The position numbers and the translations under genes were made by a program. DNA of 64,000 nucleotides from Sphaerisporangium rufum (GTDB taxonomy: Bacteria > Actinomycetota > Actinomycetes > Streptosporangiales > Streptosporangiaceae). Location: positions 1 through 64,000 of the forward strand of contig NZ_BOOU01000081.1 of assembly GCF_016863395.1 (NCBI RefSeq), written 5' to 3'. The notes beneath the pieces were generated by a model. The model was not told the DNA's origin. It saw nothing but the letters and a program-made list of their open reading frames with translations, and made no database searches. Positions 42,349-53,084 of this stretch are shown piece after piece (position 1 is the first letter of the stretch; the number at the start of each line of letters is the position of its first letter).

Positions 42349-43041
42349 ATGGGGACAGGCGAGGACGGCCGGGGCGGCCTGCGCGAGCGCAAGAAACGCG
42401 AGACCCGCGTCGCGCTGAGCTGGGCGGCCATCCGGCTGACCGTCGAGCGAGGGTTCGACAACGTCCGGGTGGAGGACATCGCCGCCGCGGCCGGGGTGTC
42501 CCCGCGCACCTTCAACAACTATTTCGCGAGCAAGGCGGAGGCCATCGTCGCCCGCCACCTGGACCGGGCGACGGCCATCGCCGAGGAGCTGCGGGCCCGG
42601 CCGCGGTCCGAGCCGCTGTGGGAGGCGATCACCGCCGCGGTCGAGGCCCGGTTCGCCCTCGGCGCCACCGAGGGCGACACCGAGGGCAGTGGCCAGGACG
42701 AGCAGTGGCAGGCCGGTATCCGGCTGATGCTGTCGGAGCCCGCGCTGCAGCGCGAATACCACCAAGTGCACCTGGCGGCCGAGGAGGCGATGGTCGCCGC
42801 GGTCGCCGAGCGCACCGGCACCGACTCCGGACGTGATCTGTACCCGCGGCTGGTGGCGGCCACCGCGTCGGCGGCCACCGCGGCCGTGATGGGCCACTGG
42901 CTGCTCGCCGGGCGGCGGTTGCCGATCGGCCCGCTGCTGCGTGACGCCCTGCGGCAGGTCGCCGCCGGGCTGCCCGAGCCCGGTCCCGGCCCGGCGGCAT
43001 CGCCGCCGCCGGCCGGGGAGCCGGAAGTGCCAGAAGTGTAG
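42349..43041 (+). CDS. TetR family transcriptional regulator
   Basis: 230 residues. HTH at about 20-65: AAIRLTVERGFDNVRVEDIAAAAGVSPRTFNNYFASKAEAIV, then a helical ligand-binding domain ending in a Pro-rich tail. It precedes an FAD monooxygenase on the same strand by 230 bases and plausibly controls it and itself; no clear palindromic operator was found, only a small CGCA/TGCG inverted repeat near 42310. Confidence 0.9.
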   Translation: MGTGEDGRGGLRERKKRETRVALSWAAIRLTVERGFDNVRVEDIAAAAGVSPRTFNNYFASKAEAIVARHLDRATAIAEELRARPRSEPLWEAITAAVEARFALGATEGDTEGSGQDEQWQAGIRLMLSEPALQREYHQVHLAAEEAMVAAVAERTGTDSGRDLYPRLVAATASAATAAVMGHWLLAGRRLPIGPLLRDALRQVAAGLPEPGPGPAASPPPAGEPEVPEV

Positions 43042-43271
43042 GAGACCTGCCGGCGCGGCGCCCGCCGCGCCGATCCTCGGCCCGCCGTACCGGCCGGTCC
43101 GGCCGCCGGCACGCCGCGCGCCGGTACCGCGCCGCGTGCGGGCCCCGTCGTGCCCGTTCCCGGCGTCCGGCCGTCCCCGGCCGTCCATCCTCACCGCGAT
43201 CCCACCCGTTGTCGCCCGCCGGCCGGTGCCGCCGGTCGATCGGGCATGCCCGAAACCCCTGAAGGAGAGCC

Positions 43272-44828
43272 ATGACCCCTGACGTCGTCATCGCCGGAGC
43301 CGGTCCGAACGGCCTGATGCTGGCCTGCGAGCTGAGCCTGGCCGGCGCCCGGCCGGTGGTGCTGGAGCGGCTGCCCGCGCGCACCGGGGAGAACCGGGCC
43401 AACGGCCTGGTCGGCCAGGTGGTGCGGATGCTGCACCGCCGCGGCCTGCACGAGCGGCTCACCGGCAGCCCCGAGCCGCCGGCGCCCACGCCCGCCTTCC
43501 CGTTCGGCGCGCTGCGGCTGGATCTGGCGTCGCTGCCGGACAACCCGCTCTACGGCCTGATGGTGCCCCAGCGGCGGATCGAGGAGATGCTGGAGGAGCG
43601 GGCCACCGAACTCGGCGTGGAGATCCGCCGCGGGCACGAGCTGACCGGGCTCGTCCAGGACGGCGACGGGGTCACCGCCGAGGTCGCCGGACCTGGCGGC
43701 CGGTACCGGCTGCGCTCGGCCTACCTGGTGGGCGCGGACGGCGGGCACAGCCCGACGCGCAAGTTCTGCGGCATCGAGTTCCCCGGCGACACCCGCTCCG
43801 GTGTCGTCTCGCGCACCATGCACCTGAGCGTGCCGGACTCCCTGCTCGACCCCGCCACCGGTGCGCTGGTGGTGCCCGGGTACGGGCCGGTCCCGCCGTT
43901 CATGCACCACCGCACCGAGCGTGGCCTGGTGGTCTACGCGCCGTTCCCCGGCGGCGCGCTGATCTCCACCACCGAGTGGGACCCCACCGAGGGGGAAGGG
44001 CTGCCGCCGCTGGACGTGGCGGAGATCCGCGCCAGCGCGGCCCGGGTGCTGGGCGTGCCGGACGTGCCGTTCGGCCCGCCGGCCGGGGACGGCCCGCACC
44101 TGCGGCGCCGGCTGGGCGGCGGGAACACCCGGCTGGCCGCCCGGTACCGCCAGGGCAGGGTGCTGCTGGTGGGGGACGCGGCGCACGTGCACTCGGCCAT
44201 CGGCGGGCCCGGGCTCAACCTCGGGCTGCAGGACGCGATCAACCTGGGCTGGAAGCTGGCCGCCGAGGTGCGCGGCACCGCGCCGGCCGGGCTGCTGGAC
44301 AGCTACGAGGCCGAGCGGCGCCCGGCGGCCCGGCGGGTGGCCATGTCGACCAGGGCCCAGTCCGCGCTGATCGCCCCGGGCGGCGATGTCACCGCGCTGC
44401 GCGAGCTGTTCGCCGAGCTGCTGGAGCTGCCGGGCATCACCGGCCACATCGCCGGCATGATGGCCGGCGCGGACGTCCACTACGACATGGGGGAGGAGGC
44501 CGCGCACCCGCTGACCGGCCGGTGGGCGCCGGAGCTGTCGCTGGAGACCGACGGCGGCCTGGTCCCGCTGTCGGCGCTGACCCGGGACGCCCGGCCGCTG
44601 CTGCTGGACCTGACCGGGCAGGGGGCGTTCGCCTCGGCGGTGCCGGCGCCGCCCGGCCGGGTGCGTGTGGTGGCCGCCCGCCCGGCCGGGGGCGCGGCGC
44701 CGGCCACCGCGCTACTGCTGCGGCCGGACTGCTACGTCGCCTGGGCCTCCGCCGCGCCCGCCCCGGACGCCGGGGCCGCCGACGACCTGCGCGCGGCGAT
44801 CGGCCGCTGGTTCGGGCCGGCCGGCTGA
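43272..44828 (+). CDS. FAD-dependent aromatic monooxygenase (PHBH/Rox-like)
   Basis: 518 residues. FAD-binding GAGPNGLMLACELSLAGARPVVLE (GxGxxG), the DG motif GADGGHSPTRK, and GDAAHVHSAIGGPGLNLGLQDAINLGWKLA, which closes the FAD site in class A flavoprotein hydroxylases. The C-terminal thioredoxin-like domain (from about 400) is that of polyketide and rifampicin/tetracycline hydroxylases. Substrate unknown; detoxification of an aromatic compound is plausible given the TetR neighbour. GAAGGAGAG site before the ATG. Confidence 0.88.
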   Translation: MTPDVVIAGAGPNGLMLACELSLAGARPVVLERLPARTGENRANGLVGQVVRMLHRRGLHERLTGSPEPPAPTPAFPFGALRLDLASLPDNPLYGLMVPQRRIEEMLEERATELGVEIRRGHELTGLVQDGDGVTAEVAGPGGRYRLRSAYLVGADGGHSPTRKFCGIEFPGDTRSGVVSRTMHLSVPDSLLDPATGALVVPGYGPVPPFMHHRTERGLVVYAPFPGGALISTTEWDPTEGEGLPPLDVAEIRASAARVLGVPDVPFGPPAGDGPHLRRRLGGGNTRLAARYRQGRVLLVGDAAHVHSAIGGPGLNLGLQDAINLGWKLAAEVRGTAPAGLLDSYEAERRPAARRVAMSTRAQSALIAPGGDVTALRELFAELLELPGITGHIAGMMAGADVHYDMGEEAAHPLTGRWAPELSLETDGGLVPLSALTRDARPLLLDLTGQGAFASAVPAPPGRVRVVAARPAGGAAPATALLLRPDCYVAWASAAPAPDAGAADDLRAAIGRWFGPAG

Positions 44829-44841
44829 TCGGCGTCCCGGG

Positions 44842-44871
44842 CCGGGCCGGGCGGGGGCCCGCCCGGCCCGG
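44842..44871. terminator. Bidirectional 11-bp hairpin between convergent genes
   Basis: CCGGGCCGGGC (44842-44852) pairs with GCCCGGCCCGG (44861-44871), eight-base loop. Lies in the 50-base gap between the monooxygenase and DUF349 genes. Confidence 0.6.
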
Positions 44872-44878
44872 GAGAGCC

Positions 44879-46108
44879 TCAGGAGAACTCGGCGAGCGTG
44901 CGCTCGGCCTCCTCCAGCCAGGACCGGCGGGCGGCGATGGACTCCTCGGCCTCCTTGGCGTCCTTGTCCCGCCCGGCGGTGCGGGCCTTGGCCAGCCGCC
45001 CCTCCAGCTGCTCGATGGAGCGGCGCAGCTGGTCGACGGTGTTCTGCGCGCGGGCGCGGGCCTCGGGGTTGGAGCGCTTCCACTCGGCCTCCTCGGCCTT
45101 GCGCACCGCGTCGTCGATCCGGCGCAGACCGCCTTCGAGCCGGTCCCGGGAGTCGCGCGGCACCGGCCCCACCGCCTCCCAGCGCTCCAGCACCGTCCGC
45201 AGCGCCGCCCGGGCGGCCCGGGCGTCGGTGACCGGCAGGATGCGCTCGGCGTCGGCCAGGATGCGCTCCTTGGCCTCCGCGTTCTCGCGCAGCGAGGCGT
45301 CGCGCTCGGCGAAGACCGCCGAGCGGGCCTGGAAGAACTGGTCCTGGGCCGTCTTGAACCGGCCCCACAGCTCCTCCTCGGCCTCCCGGGAGGCCCGGCC
45401 GGCGCTCTTCCACTGCCGCATGAGCTCGCGGTAGGCCGACGCGGTGTCGCCCCAGTCGGTCGATCCGGCCAGCGCCTCGGCCTCGGTGACGATGCGCTCC
45501 TTGATCGTGCGTACCGACTCGCGCTGCTCGTCCAGCCCGGCGAAGTAGGACTTGCGCCGCTTGGCGAACGCGGTGCGGGCGGCCGACAGCCGCTTCCACA
45601 GCGCCGCCTCGGTGACGCGGTCGATACGCTCGGCGCCCTTCCACTCCTCGACGAGCTGGCGCAGCCGCTCGCCGCCGGACTTCCAGTGCGTGGTGTCCTC
45701 GGCGATGCGCTCGGCCTCGGCGACGATGCGCTCCTTGATCTCCCTCGACTGGGCGCGCGCCTGGTCGCGGGCGGCCTTGACCTCCTCGCGGCGCTTGCCC
45801 ACCAAGTCCGTCAGCGCCGCCAGGCGGTCCTCCAGCGCGCCGAGGTCGCCGACCGCGTGCGCCTCGGTGATCGACTCGCGGAGCTTGAGGATCGTCGCCT
45901 CGGCCTGGGCGGGCGGCAGGTCGGTGCCCCGGACCCGCTGTTCCAGCAGTTCCACCTGGGTCGCCAGCTCGTCGTACTTCCGACGGAAGTAGGCGAGGGC
46001 CTCCTCGGGTTCCCCGGCCTGCCAGGACCCGACGGCCCGCTCTCCCTCAGCCGTACGAACGTAGACGGTGCCGTCGTCGTCTACCCGGCCCCACGGGTCG
46101 GTGCTCAC
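44879..46108 (-). CDS. DUF349 domain protein
   Basis: 409 residues, almost entirely charged alpha-helix. At least three DUF349 repeats, each with a Trp-centred core: HWKSGGERLRQLVEEWK, DWGDTASAYRELMRQWKSAGRAS, and ARAALRTVLERWEAVGPVPRDSRDRLE. Long coiled coil at the C terminus. Function not established; found in many actinobacteria between rel and hisS. GTG 46106-46108 has GGGAGGA five bases upstream. Confidence 0.85.
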   Translation of the reverse strand: MSTDPWGRVDDDGTVYVRTAEGERAVGSWQAGEPEEALAYFRRKYDELATQVELLEQRVRGTDLPPAQAEATILKLRESITEAHAVGDLGALEDRLAALTDLVGKRREEVKAARDQARAQSREIKERIVAEAERIAEDTTHWKSGGERLRQLVEEWKGAERIDRVTEAALWKRLSAARTAFAKRRKSYFAGLDEQRESVRTIKERIVTEAEALAGSTDWGDTASAYRELMRQWKSAGRASREAEEELWGRFKTAQDQFFQARSAVFAERDASLRENAEAKERILADAERILPVTDARAARAALRTVLERWEAVGPVPRDSRDRLEGGLRRIDDAVRKAEEAEWKRSNPEARARAQNTVDQLRRSIEQLEGRLAKARTAGRDKDAKEAEESIAARRSWLEEAERTLAEFS

Positions 46109-46167
46109 CGTGTCCTCCCGCACTCGAATCAGCCTCCAGGACGCCGCGCGCCCTTGGTTGTATTACG

Positions 46168-47031
<864 letters not shown>

Positions 47032-47223
47032 CGCTGTGCCCTCCCGACTGTCCGAGTTGGTCCACTTTGGTCGTCCTGCTGGACGACCGCCACGTTTATG
47101 GAGTGGGCGAATCGTATCGGCCCGCGGGCGATGGTTCGCAGCCCGGCGACCCGCACCGGTACCCTTCGGTTACATTCCCATCCGCTTTCCTTGACGAGAT
47201 CGATCACACCGAGGACCGGTTCC

Positions 47224-47907
47224 GTGCTCATCGACGGGTTTCCCGCAGGCTCCTTCCAGGCCAACTGCTACGTCGTCGCTCCCGCCGCCGGCGAGGAGTG
47301 CGTGGTCATCGACCCTGGCCAGGACGCCGAGCCCGGGCTCGGCGAGCTGCTGCGCGAGCACCGGCTCAAGCCGGTCGCGGTGCTGCTCACCCACGGGCAC
47401 CTCGATCACGTCTGGTCGGTGGCGCCGGTGTGCGGAGCCCGCGACATTCCCGCCTTCATCCACCCCGAGGACCGCGAGCTGCTCTCCGACCCGGCCAAGG
47501 GGCTGTCGCTGATGGCGGGGCAGCAGTTGTTCGGCGGGCTGACCTTCACCGAGCCCGACGACGTGCGCGAGCTGTCCGACGGCGCCGTGCTGGACATCGC
47601 GGGCATGGCACTCACGGTCGACCACGCGCCCGGCCATACCAGGGGGTCGGTGACCTTCCGGTCGCCGGGGGAGCACGTCATGTTCTCCGGGGACCTGCTG
47701 TTCGCCGGCTCCATCGGCCGCACCGACCTCCCGGGCGGCGACTACCCGACCATTCTGCGCAGCCTCGGCACCACCTGCCTGACGCTGCCGGACGACACGG
47801 TGGTGCTGCCCGGTCACGGACCACAGACGACGATCGGCCGCGAGCGCGCCGCCAATCCGTATCTCGCGGAGGCGGCGCCGTTCGCCGGCCCCACCAAGGG
47901 ACTGTAG
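47224..47907 (+). CDS. Metallo-beta-lactamase fold hydrolase (glyoxalase II-like)
   Basis: 227 residues. THGHLDHV is the HxHxDH zinc motif; further ligands in DHAPGHTRGSV, FSGDLLF and GHGP. The compact length and FQANCYVV start fit the glyoxalase II-like group that hydrolyses thioesters. Syntenic to Rv2581c and directly abutting hisS (no gap), so co-transcribed. GTG start, GAGGA about nine bases upstream. Confidence 0.9.
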   Translation: MLIDGFPAGSFQANCYVVAPAAGEECVVIDPGQDAEPGLGELLREHRLKPVAVLLTHGHLDHVWSVAPVCGARDIPAFIHPEDRELLSDPAKGLSLMAGQQLFGGLTFTEPDDVRELSDGAVLDIAGMALTVDHAPGHTRGSVTFRSPGEHVMFSGDLLFAGSIGRTDLPGGDYPTILRSLGTTCLTLPDDTVVLPGHGPQTTIGRERAANPYLAEAAPFAGPTKGL

Positions 47908-49191
47908 ATGACCTTCCAGGCGCCCAAGGGCGTACCCGAATACCTGCCGCCGCGCTCGGCGGCCTTCCTCGCCGTACGCGCCGCGTTCGCCGGCGCGGCC
48001 ACCGCGGCGGGCTACTCCTACATCGAGGTGCCCGTCTTCGAGGACACCGAGCTGTTCGCGCGCGGCGTCGGCGAGTCGACCGACGTGGTCACCAAGGAGA
48101 TGTACACCTTCGCCGACCGCGGCGGCCGCTCGGTCACCCTGCGGCCGGAGTTCACCGCCAGTGTGCTGCGCGCCACGCTCGAGCACGGCCTGCACACCGG
48201 CCAGCTTCCGGTGAAGCTGTGGACCGCGGGCCCGGCCTTCCGCTACGAGCGGCCGCAGGCCGGCCGCTACCGCCAGCTCCAGCAGTTCGACCTCGAGGCC
48301 ATCGGCACCGAGGACCCGGCGGTCGACGCCGAGACCGTCGCCATCGCCTGGGCCGGATACCAGGCGCTCGGGCTGACCCGGGTGCGGCTGCTGCTGAACA
48401 CCCTGGGCTGCCGGCAGTGCCGCCCCGCCTACCGCGCCGCGCTGCAGGACTTCCTGCGCGGCCTGGACCTCGACGCGCCGACCCGCGAGCGCGCCGAGGT
48501 CAACCCGCTGCGCGTGCTGGACGACAAGCGCCCCGAGGTGCGGGCGCAGGTCGAGAACGCCCCGCTGATCACCGACCACCTGTGCGCGTCCTGCAAGGCC
48601 CACCACGACCGCGTCCGGTCGCTGCTGGAGGATCTCGGCGTGCCGTGGGAGGACACCCCGCGGCTGGTGCGCGGCCTGGACTACTACAGCCGCACCACAT
48701 ACGAGTTCGACCACCCGCTGCTCGGCGCCCAGTCGGCGATCGGCGGCGGCGGGCGCTACGACGGGCTGTCGGAGGACATCGGCGGCCCGCCGCTGCCCGG
48801 CATCGGCTTCGCCGTCGGCGTCGACCGCATCATGCTCGCCCTGGAGGCCGAGGGCCTGCTCGCCGAGACGCCCGCCCGGGTGGCGGTGTACGGCGTGCCC
48901 ATGGGCGAGGAGGCCGCGCGGCGGTTGTTCGCCGTCGTCAACGAGCTGCGCCGGGCCGGCGTGGCCGCCGACATGGCGTTCGACGGCAAGGGCCTGAAGG
49001 GCGCCATGAAGGGCGCCGCCCGCTCGGGCGCCGCCTACGCGCTGATCCTCGGCGAGCGCGACCTGGCCGCCGGGGCCGTCCAGGTCAAGAACCTGGCGAG
49101 CGGAGAGCAGACCGCCGTGCCGCTCGCCGAGATCATCCCCACTCTGCAGGAGCGGCTGGCCGGGGCGGCGATGCCGGCGCCCGGAGCCTGA
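47908..49191 (+). CDS. hisS: Histidyl-tRNA synthetase
   Basis: 427 residues. Class II motif 1 region, motif 2 ([20 protein letters not shown]), HisA signature [15 protein letters not shown], motif 3 [12 protein letters not shown], and the anticodon-binding domain at the C terminus. The insertion domain carries two CxxC pairs (LGCRQC and LCASC), suggesting a zinc site seen in a subset of bacterial HisRS. Its ATG follows the stop of the MBL gene with no spacing. Confidence 0.97.
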   Translation: MTFQAPKGVPEYLPPRSAAFLAVRAAFAGAATAAGYSYIEVPVFEDTELFARGVGESTDVVTKEMYTFADRGGRSVTLRPEFTASVLRATLEHGLHTGQLPVKLWTAGPAFRYERPQAGRYRQLQQFDLEAIGTEDPAVDAETVAIAWAGYQALGLTRVRLLLNTLGCRQCRPAYRAALQDFLRGLDLDAPTRERAEVNPLRVLDDKRPEVRAQVENAPLITDHLCASCKAHHDRVRSLLEDLGVPWEDTPRLVRGLDYYSRTTYEFDHPLLGAQSAIGGGGRYDGLSEDIGGPPLPGIGFAVGVDRIMLALEAEGLLAETPARVAVYGVPMGEEAARRLFAVVNELRRAGVAADMAFDGKGLKGAMKGAARSGAAYALILGERDLAAGAVQVKNLASGEQTAVPLAEIIPTLQERLAGAAMPAPGA

Positions 49192-49203
49192 CGGCACGTT
49201 CCA

Positions 49204-49244
49204 CCGGGCGGGTCCGGCGCCACGACGGCGCCGGACCCGCCCGG
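49204..49244. terminator. Perfect 18-bp bidirectional hairpin between hisS and the second cyclophilin
   Basis: CCGGGCGGGTCCGGCGCC (49204-49221) pairs without mismatch with 49227-49244 around ACGAC. No T-run on either side; stability alone makes it the likely terminator for both convergent genes. Confidence 0.75.
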
Positions 49245-49252
49245 GTCGGGCA

Positions 49253-50170
49253 CTACCGCTCGACCTTCACGTCCTTGATGATGACCGGCAGCTTGGGGGC
49301 GTTGGAGCCTTCGCCGCGCACGTCGGCGAACTGGTCGTTCTTGTAGACGATCACGCCGCCCTTGACGATCTTGTCGACGACGTCCATGCCCTTCTTCACC
49401 ACGCCGACCGTGGTGAAGGCCGCGCCCGAGCTGGCGAGCTGGGTGTTGTCGTCGGCGTAGGAGATCCAGAACTGGCTGCCGTTGGAGTTGGCGTCCTCGG
49501 AGTTGGCGGCCATGGCCACCGTGCCGCGGCCCAGCCCGGTGCCGTTGAGATTCTCGTCGTTGAACAGGTAGCCGGGGCCGCCGGCCCCGTCGTTCGCCGT
49601 CTTGCCGTCCCCCTTGGCGAACGGGTCGCCGCACTGCAGCATGGCCAGGCCGGTGAGCTCCACGGTCGCCAGGCGGTGGCAGCGGGTATTGTCGAAGAAG
49701 TTCTTCTTCGCCAGGAACTCGAACGAGTTCACCGTGCACGGCGCCTGGGCGGTGGCCAGCTCGATGACGATCGCCCCCTGGTTGGTGGTGATCGTCATGG
49801 TCTTCGCCTTCATATCCGGCTTGGCGGGCGGCGTGCCCACCTTCTTGGCCGGGGACCCGCTGTCGTCCTTGCGGTAGGTGCACGTCACCGCGCTGGACTG
49901 GCCCGGGGCGGTCGGCACCGCGACCGCGGCGGAGGGCGGCGCGGAGCCGCCGGGCGAGGCGGAGGCCGATGCCGAGGCGGCCGGGTTCTTGGCGCCGTCG
50001 CCGCCGCCCATGAGGGTCGAGGCCGCGACGATGCCGCCGACCACCACCACGGCGCCCACCGTGCCCCCGATGATGATGTTCCGCTTCGGCGCGCCGGACC
50101 GCTTGTCGCGCGCTTCCTGCCGCTCGCGGTGCTCCCGTGCCAGTTGGGTCTGGCGATCCACGTCGGTCAC
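49253..50170 (-). CDS. Second membrane-anchored cyclophilin-type protein
   Basis: 305 residues, paralogue of the gene at 46168 with the same plan: basic N terminus, membrane helix (IIIGGTVGAVVVVGGIVAASTLM), Ser/Ala/Pro linker, cyclophilin domain. The catalytic segment reads RCHRLATVELTGLAMLQCGDP: Arg and Gln are kept but the Phe of FPMLQ is Leu, and three residues are inserted. The substrate loop SNGSQFWISYADD is intact. So isomerase activity may be weak. GTG start, AAGG upstream. Confidence 0.85.
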   Translation of the reverse strand: MTDVDRQTQLAREHRERQEARDKRSGAPKRNIIIGGTVGAVVVVGGIVAASTLMGGGDGAKNPAASASASASPGGSAPPSAAVAVPTAPGQSSAVTCTYRKDDSGSPAKKVGTPPAKPDMKAKTMTITTNQGAIVIELATAQAPCTVNSFEFLAKKNFFDNTRCHRLATVELTGLAMLQCGDPFAKGDGKTANDGAGGPGYLFNDENLNGTGLGRGTVAMAANSEDANSNGSQFWISYADDNTQLASSGAAFTTVGVVKKGMDVVDKIVKGGVIVYKNDQFADVRGEGSNAPKLPVIIKDVKVER

Positions 50171-50472
50171 GGTTTGCCTTCCATTTGCCGTTAGATGACT
50201 TCAGGTGCTCGGGAATCGTACCGGCCCTGCCGTGCCGGCCGGATAAAACGCACAGTTCGGAAGGCTAGCCAGATCTTCCGGCCGTAGCGAACCAACCCTG
50301 TTGCGGAGCGGAATGTTGCGATGCGGAAATTCTTATGACGTTCTGACACCGGACCCGGCATGATGCTCGAACACCTTGGGGCCGCCCGCCGTACCATCCC
50401 CCGGGAACCTCGCCGCCCCCCGCGCGGTACGAGGGACGACGGACCACGGACCACTGCACCAGGAGCGCCCAG
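50171..50472. promoter_or_regulatory. 302-bp divergent region with a 15-bp tandem repeat
   Basis: TACGAT on the minus strand (50215-50220) is a -10 for the cyclophilin gene. At 50301-50330 two 15-base units, TTGCG-NN-GCGGAA-NN, follow one another directly and may bind a regulator of the DUF2231 gene. AGGAG precedes its ATG. No gene is visible in the stretch. Confidence 0.4.
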
Positions 50473-50934
50473 ATGTTCGAAGAGATTCTCGGCCTGCCCG
50501 CCCACCCCCTGATCATCCACACCGCGGTGATGCTGGTGCCGATGCTGGTGCTGGCCTCGGTGGCGTTCGGCGCGGTGCCCAGGCTGCGGCCCTTCGTGGA
50601 GTGGCTGGTGGTGGTGCTGGCGATCGCCGCGCCGGCCGCCGCCTTCGCCGCCAGGGAGAGCGGCGAGGCGCTCGAGGAGCGGCTGTACTCCGGTGGCCTG
50701 CCCGACAACGCCCTGGGCCGCGCCGTCACCCTGCACGAGAGCTACGCGACCCCGACGATGTTCAGCGCCATCGGGCTCGGGGTGGCGTCCCTGCTGCTGG
50801 TCTACTCCGCCCGGCGGCTCGGCCGGATCACCACGGTGACGCTCACCGTCCTGGTCGTCGTGCTCGCCGCCGTCGCCGGTTACTACATCTTCCGCGCCGG
50901 CCACACCGGCGCCGAGGCCGTCTGGTCCCACTGA
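50473..50934 (+). CDS. DUF2231 membrane protein
   Basis: 153 residues, four membrane spans. Starts MFEEILGLPAHPLIIHTAVMLVPMLVL, the LPAHPLxVHxxVxLxPL signature of DUF2231, with conserved histidines facing the membrane that could bind haem or metal. Function unknown. AGGAGCG is placed about seven bases before the ATG. A 10-bp tandem repeat begins at its stop codon. Confidence 0.88.
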   Translation: MFEEILGLPAHPLIIHTAVMLVPMLVLASVAFGAVPRLRPFVEWLVVVLAIAAPAAAFAARESGEALEERLYSGGLPDNALGRAVTLHESYATPTMFSAIGLGVASLLLVYSARRLGRITTVTLTVLVVVLAAVAGYYIFRAGHTGAEAVWSH

Positions 50935-50990
50935 CCGGCACCGACCGGCACCGACCGGCACCGACCGGCACCGACCGGCACCGACCGGCG
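50931..50990. repeat. Six 10-bp tandem repeats (CCGACCGGCA)
   Basis: Four perfect units at 50941-50980 with one-base variants on each side (50931-50940 and 50981-50990). The first unit contains the TGA of the DUF2231 gene. One unit equals about one helical turn. Confidence 0.92.
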
Positions 50991-51082
50991 GCACGGAGGC
51001 GCTGAGGCGCTGAGCGGCGCCCGGCCCGCACCGGCCGCGCGGGCCGCGGGAACCTTTTCCGGCCGCCGGCGGTACCACGGGC

Positions 51083-51628
51083 ATGAGACGAACCACGGCC
51101 CTCCTGGCGTGCCTGGCGGCGGCCGCCTGCACCGCCCCGGCCGCCACCACCACAGCCGGTCGCACCGCCCCGGCCTCGCCGGTCCCGGCCGCCGCCACCC
51201 CGGCGGCCACCGCCGCGACGCCCGCCACCTCCGGACGGGCGATCAAGGGCGGCTGCGGCACCGGGACCATCCGCACCGGTGCGGCGCCCTCCTGGGCCAC
51301 CGAGGGCGCGCCGCCCGATACGCCGTACGTCGTCGGTACCGCCGGCGAGGTGCTCGGCTACCTGTTCGTCCGGCCGCTGCGCGCCGGAAAGCCCACCTCG
51401 CCGTCCAACAAGATCCTCTGGTACGTGCGGCAGGCCGGCGAGGAGATGCGCCTCACCATCCACCCGCGCGGCGCCGACCGGCCGGTCGTCCGCGCCACCT
51501 TCCCGGCCGCCATCGGCCCGGGCGAGATCTATCCGAGCACGGTGGACGTGCCCGGCCCCGGCTGCTGGACCGTCGAGTTCGCCTGGGGCTCCCGCCGCGA
51601 CTCCGTGGACCTGCGGTACCGGCGGTAG
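51083..51628 (+). CDS. Small secreted or lipid-anchored protein of unknown function
   Basis: 181 residues. [19 protein letters not shown] is a signal sequence with a Cys after AAAA, possibly a lipobox but without the usual Leu at -3. A 35-residue Ala/Pro/Thr linker follows, then a beta-rich domain: [58 protein letters not shown] do not recognise the family. Ribosome site weak. Confidence 0.6.
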   Translation: MRRTTALLACLAAAACTAPAATTTAGRTAPASPVPAAATPAATAATPATSGRAIKGGCGTGTIRTGAAPSWATEGAPPDTPYVVGTAGEVLGYLFVRPLRAGKPTSPSNKILWYVRQAGEEMRLTIHPRGADRPVVRATFPAAIGPGEIYPSTVDVPGPGCWTVEFAWGSRRDSVDLRYRR

Positions 51629-51631
51629 TGT
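51626..51631 (+). promoter_or_regulatory. -10 element of a leaderless promoter for rarA
   Basis: TAGTGT, seven bases before the GTG at 51639; it overlaps the stop codon of the upstream gene. No ribosome site is present. Confidence 0.4.
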
Positions 51632-51638
51632 CGGCGGT

Positions 51639-52955
51639 GTGGAGAGTTTGTTCGATTCGGCCGCGCGCGAGGCGCACCGGGGTCAGGAGCCGCTCGCGGT
51701 CCGCATGCGCCCGCGCACCCTGGACGAGGTGATCGGCCAGCGCCACCTGCTGGGCCCCGGCACCCCGCTGCGCCGGCTGGTCGAGAGCGAGGCCCCCATG
51801 TCGCTGTTCCTGTGGGGGCCGCCGGGCACCGGCAAGACCACGCTGGCCTACGTCGTCGCCGGGGTCACCGAGCGCCGGTTCGTCGAGGTGTCCGCGGTCG
51901 CGGCCGGGGTCAAGGAGGTGCGCGCGGCCATCGACCAGGCCCGCCGCGAGCTCGGCATGAGCGGCCGGCAGACCGTGTTGTTCGTGGACGAGGTGCACCG
52001 CTTCAACAAGGCCCAGCAGGACGCCCTGCTGCCCGCGGTGGAGAACCGCTGGGTGACCTTCATCGGCGCCACCACCGAGAACCCGTTCTTCTCGGTGAAC
52101 TCGCCGTTGCTGTCGCGATCCCTGCTGCTCACCCTGGAGCCGCTCACCGACGACGACGTCCGGGCCGTGCTGGAGCGCGCCGTGCGCGATCCCCGCGGGC
52201 TCGGCGGCCGCGCCGGGCTGGCCCCTGACGCGCTCGGCCACCTGGTCCGGCTGGCCGGCGGCGACGCCCGCCGCTCGCTGACCTACCTGGAGGCGGCGGC
52301 GCTCACCGCCGCCGGTGGCGAGATCACCGTCGAGGCGGTGGAGAAGGCCGTCGACAAGGCCGCGGTGCGCTACGACCGGCAGGGCGACCAGCACTACGAC
52401 GTGGTCAGCGCGTTCATCAAGAGCATGCGCGGCTCGGACGCCGACGCCGCGCTGCACTACCTGGCCCGCATGATCGAGGCGGGCGAGGACCCGCGGTTCA
52501 TCGCCCGCCGCGTCGTGATCTTCGCGTCCGAGGACGTCGGCATGGCCGACCCGTCCTGCCTGCAGGTGGCGGTGGCCGCCGCCCAGGCGGTGCAGATGAT
52601 CGGCCTGCCCGAGGGGCGGCTCAACCTGGCCCAGGCCGTCATCCACTGCGCGCTCGCCCCGAAGTCCAACGCGGTGATCAAGGCCATCGGCGCGGCCGCC
52701 GACGACGTGCGCCGCGGCCTGATCGGCCAGGTGCCCGGTCACCTGCGCGACGCCCACTACCCGGGCGCGGCCAAGCTCGGCCACGGGCAGGGGTACAAAT
52801 ACCCGCACGACTTCGAGCACGGCCTGGTCCGCCAGGACTACGCGCCCGCCGAGGTGCGCGGCCGCCGCTACTACGAGCCCACCCGGCACGGCGCCGAGGC
52901 GCCGGTGGCCGACCGGTGGGCCAAGATCAGGGACTTCCTGCGCGGGGGCGGCTGA
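51639..52955 (+). CDS. rarA: Replication-associated recombination protein A (MgsA/RarA AAA+ ATPase)
   Basis: 438 residues. Walker [10 protein letters not shown], Walker [16 protein letters not shown], sensor 1 GATTENP, then the C-terminal tetramerisation domain with the family's [27 protein letters not shown] and GYKYPHDF. Acts at stalled replication forks. Syntenic to Rv2559c. Starts GTG with VESLFD; likely leaderless. Confidence 0.95.
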   Translation: MESLFDSAAREAHRGQEPLAVRMRPRTLDEVIGQRHLLGPGTPLRRLVESEAPMSLFLWGPPGTGKTTLAYVVAGVTERRFVEVSAVAAGVKEVRAAIDQARRELGMSGRQTVLFVDEVHRFNKAQQDALLPAVENRWVTFIGATTENPFFSVNSPLLSRSLLLTLEPLTDDDVRAVLERAVRDPRGLGGRAGLAPDALGHLVRLAGGDARRSLTYLEAAALTAAGGEITVEAVEKAVDKAAVRYDRQGDQHYDVVSAFIKSMRGSDADAALHYLARMIEAGEDPRFIARRVVIFASEDVGMADPSCLQVAVAAAQAVQMIGLPEGRLNLAQAVIHCALAPKSNAVIKAIGAAADDVRRGLIGQVPGHLRDAHYPGAAKLGHGQGYKYPHDFEHGLVRQDYAPAEVRGRRYYEPTRHGAEAPVADRWAKIRDFLRGGG

Positions 52956-53084
52956 GAGCCGGCCCGGCCGCCGGGTTGGCGCGCTGCGCGCGGCCGGGGC
53001 GCCCGGGCGCGATAGGGTTCCCCCATCCCGAAGCCCCGGCCGGGGCCGCCCGTTCGCAAGGTCACCTACGAGGGGACGCACGAC

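Noticed and set aside
43042-43271. Small gene between TetR and the monooxygenase
   Set aside because: Open frames there are Arg/Pro-rich with no start site or family.
50931-50990. CRISPR or replication iterons
   Set aside because: 10-bp units without spacers, no Cas or Rep gene nearby.
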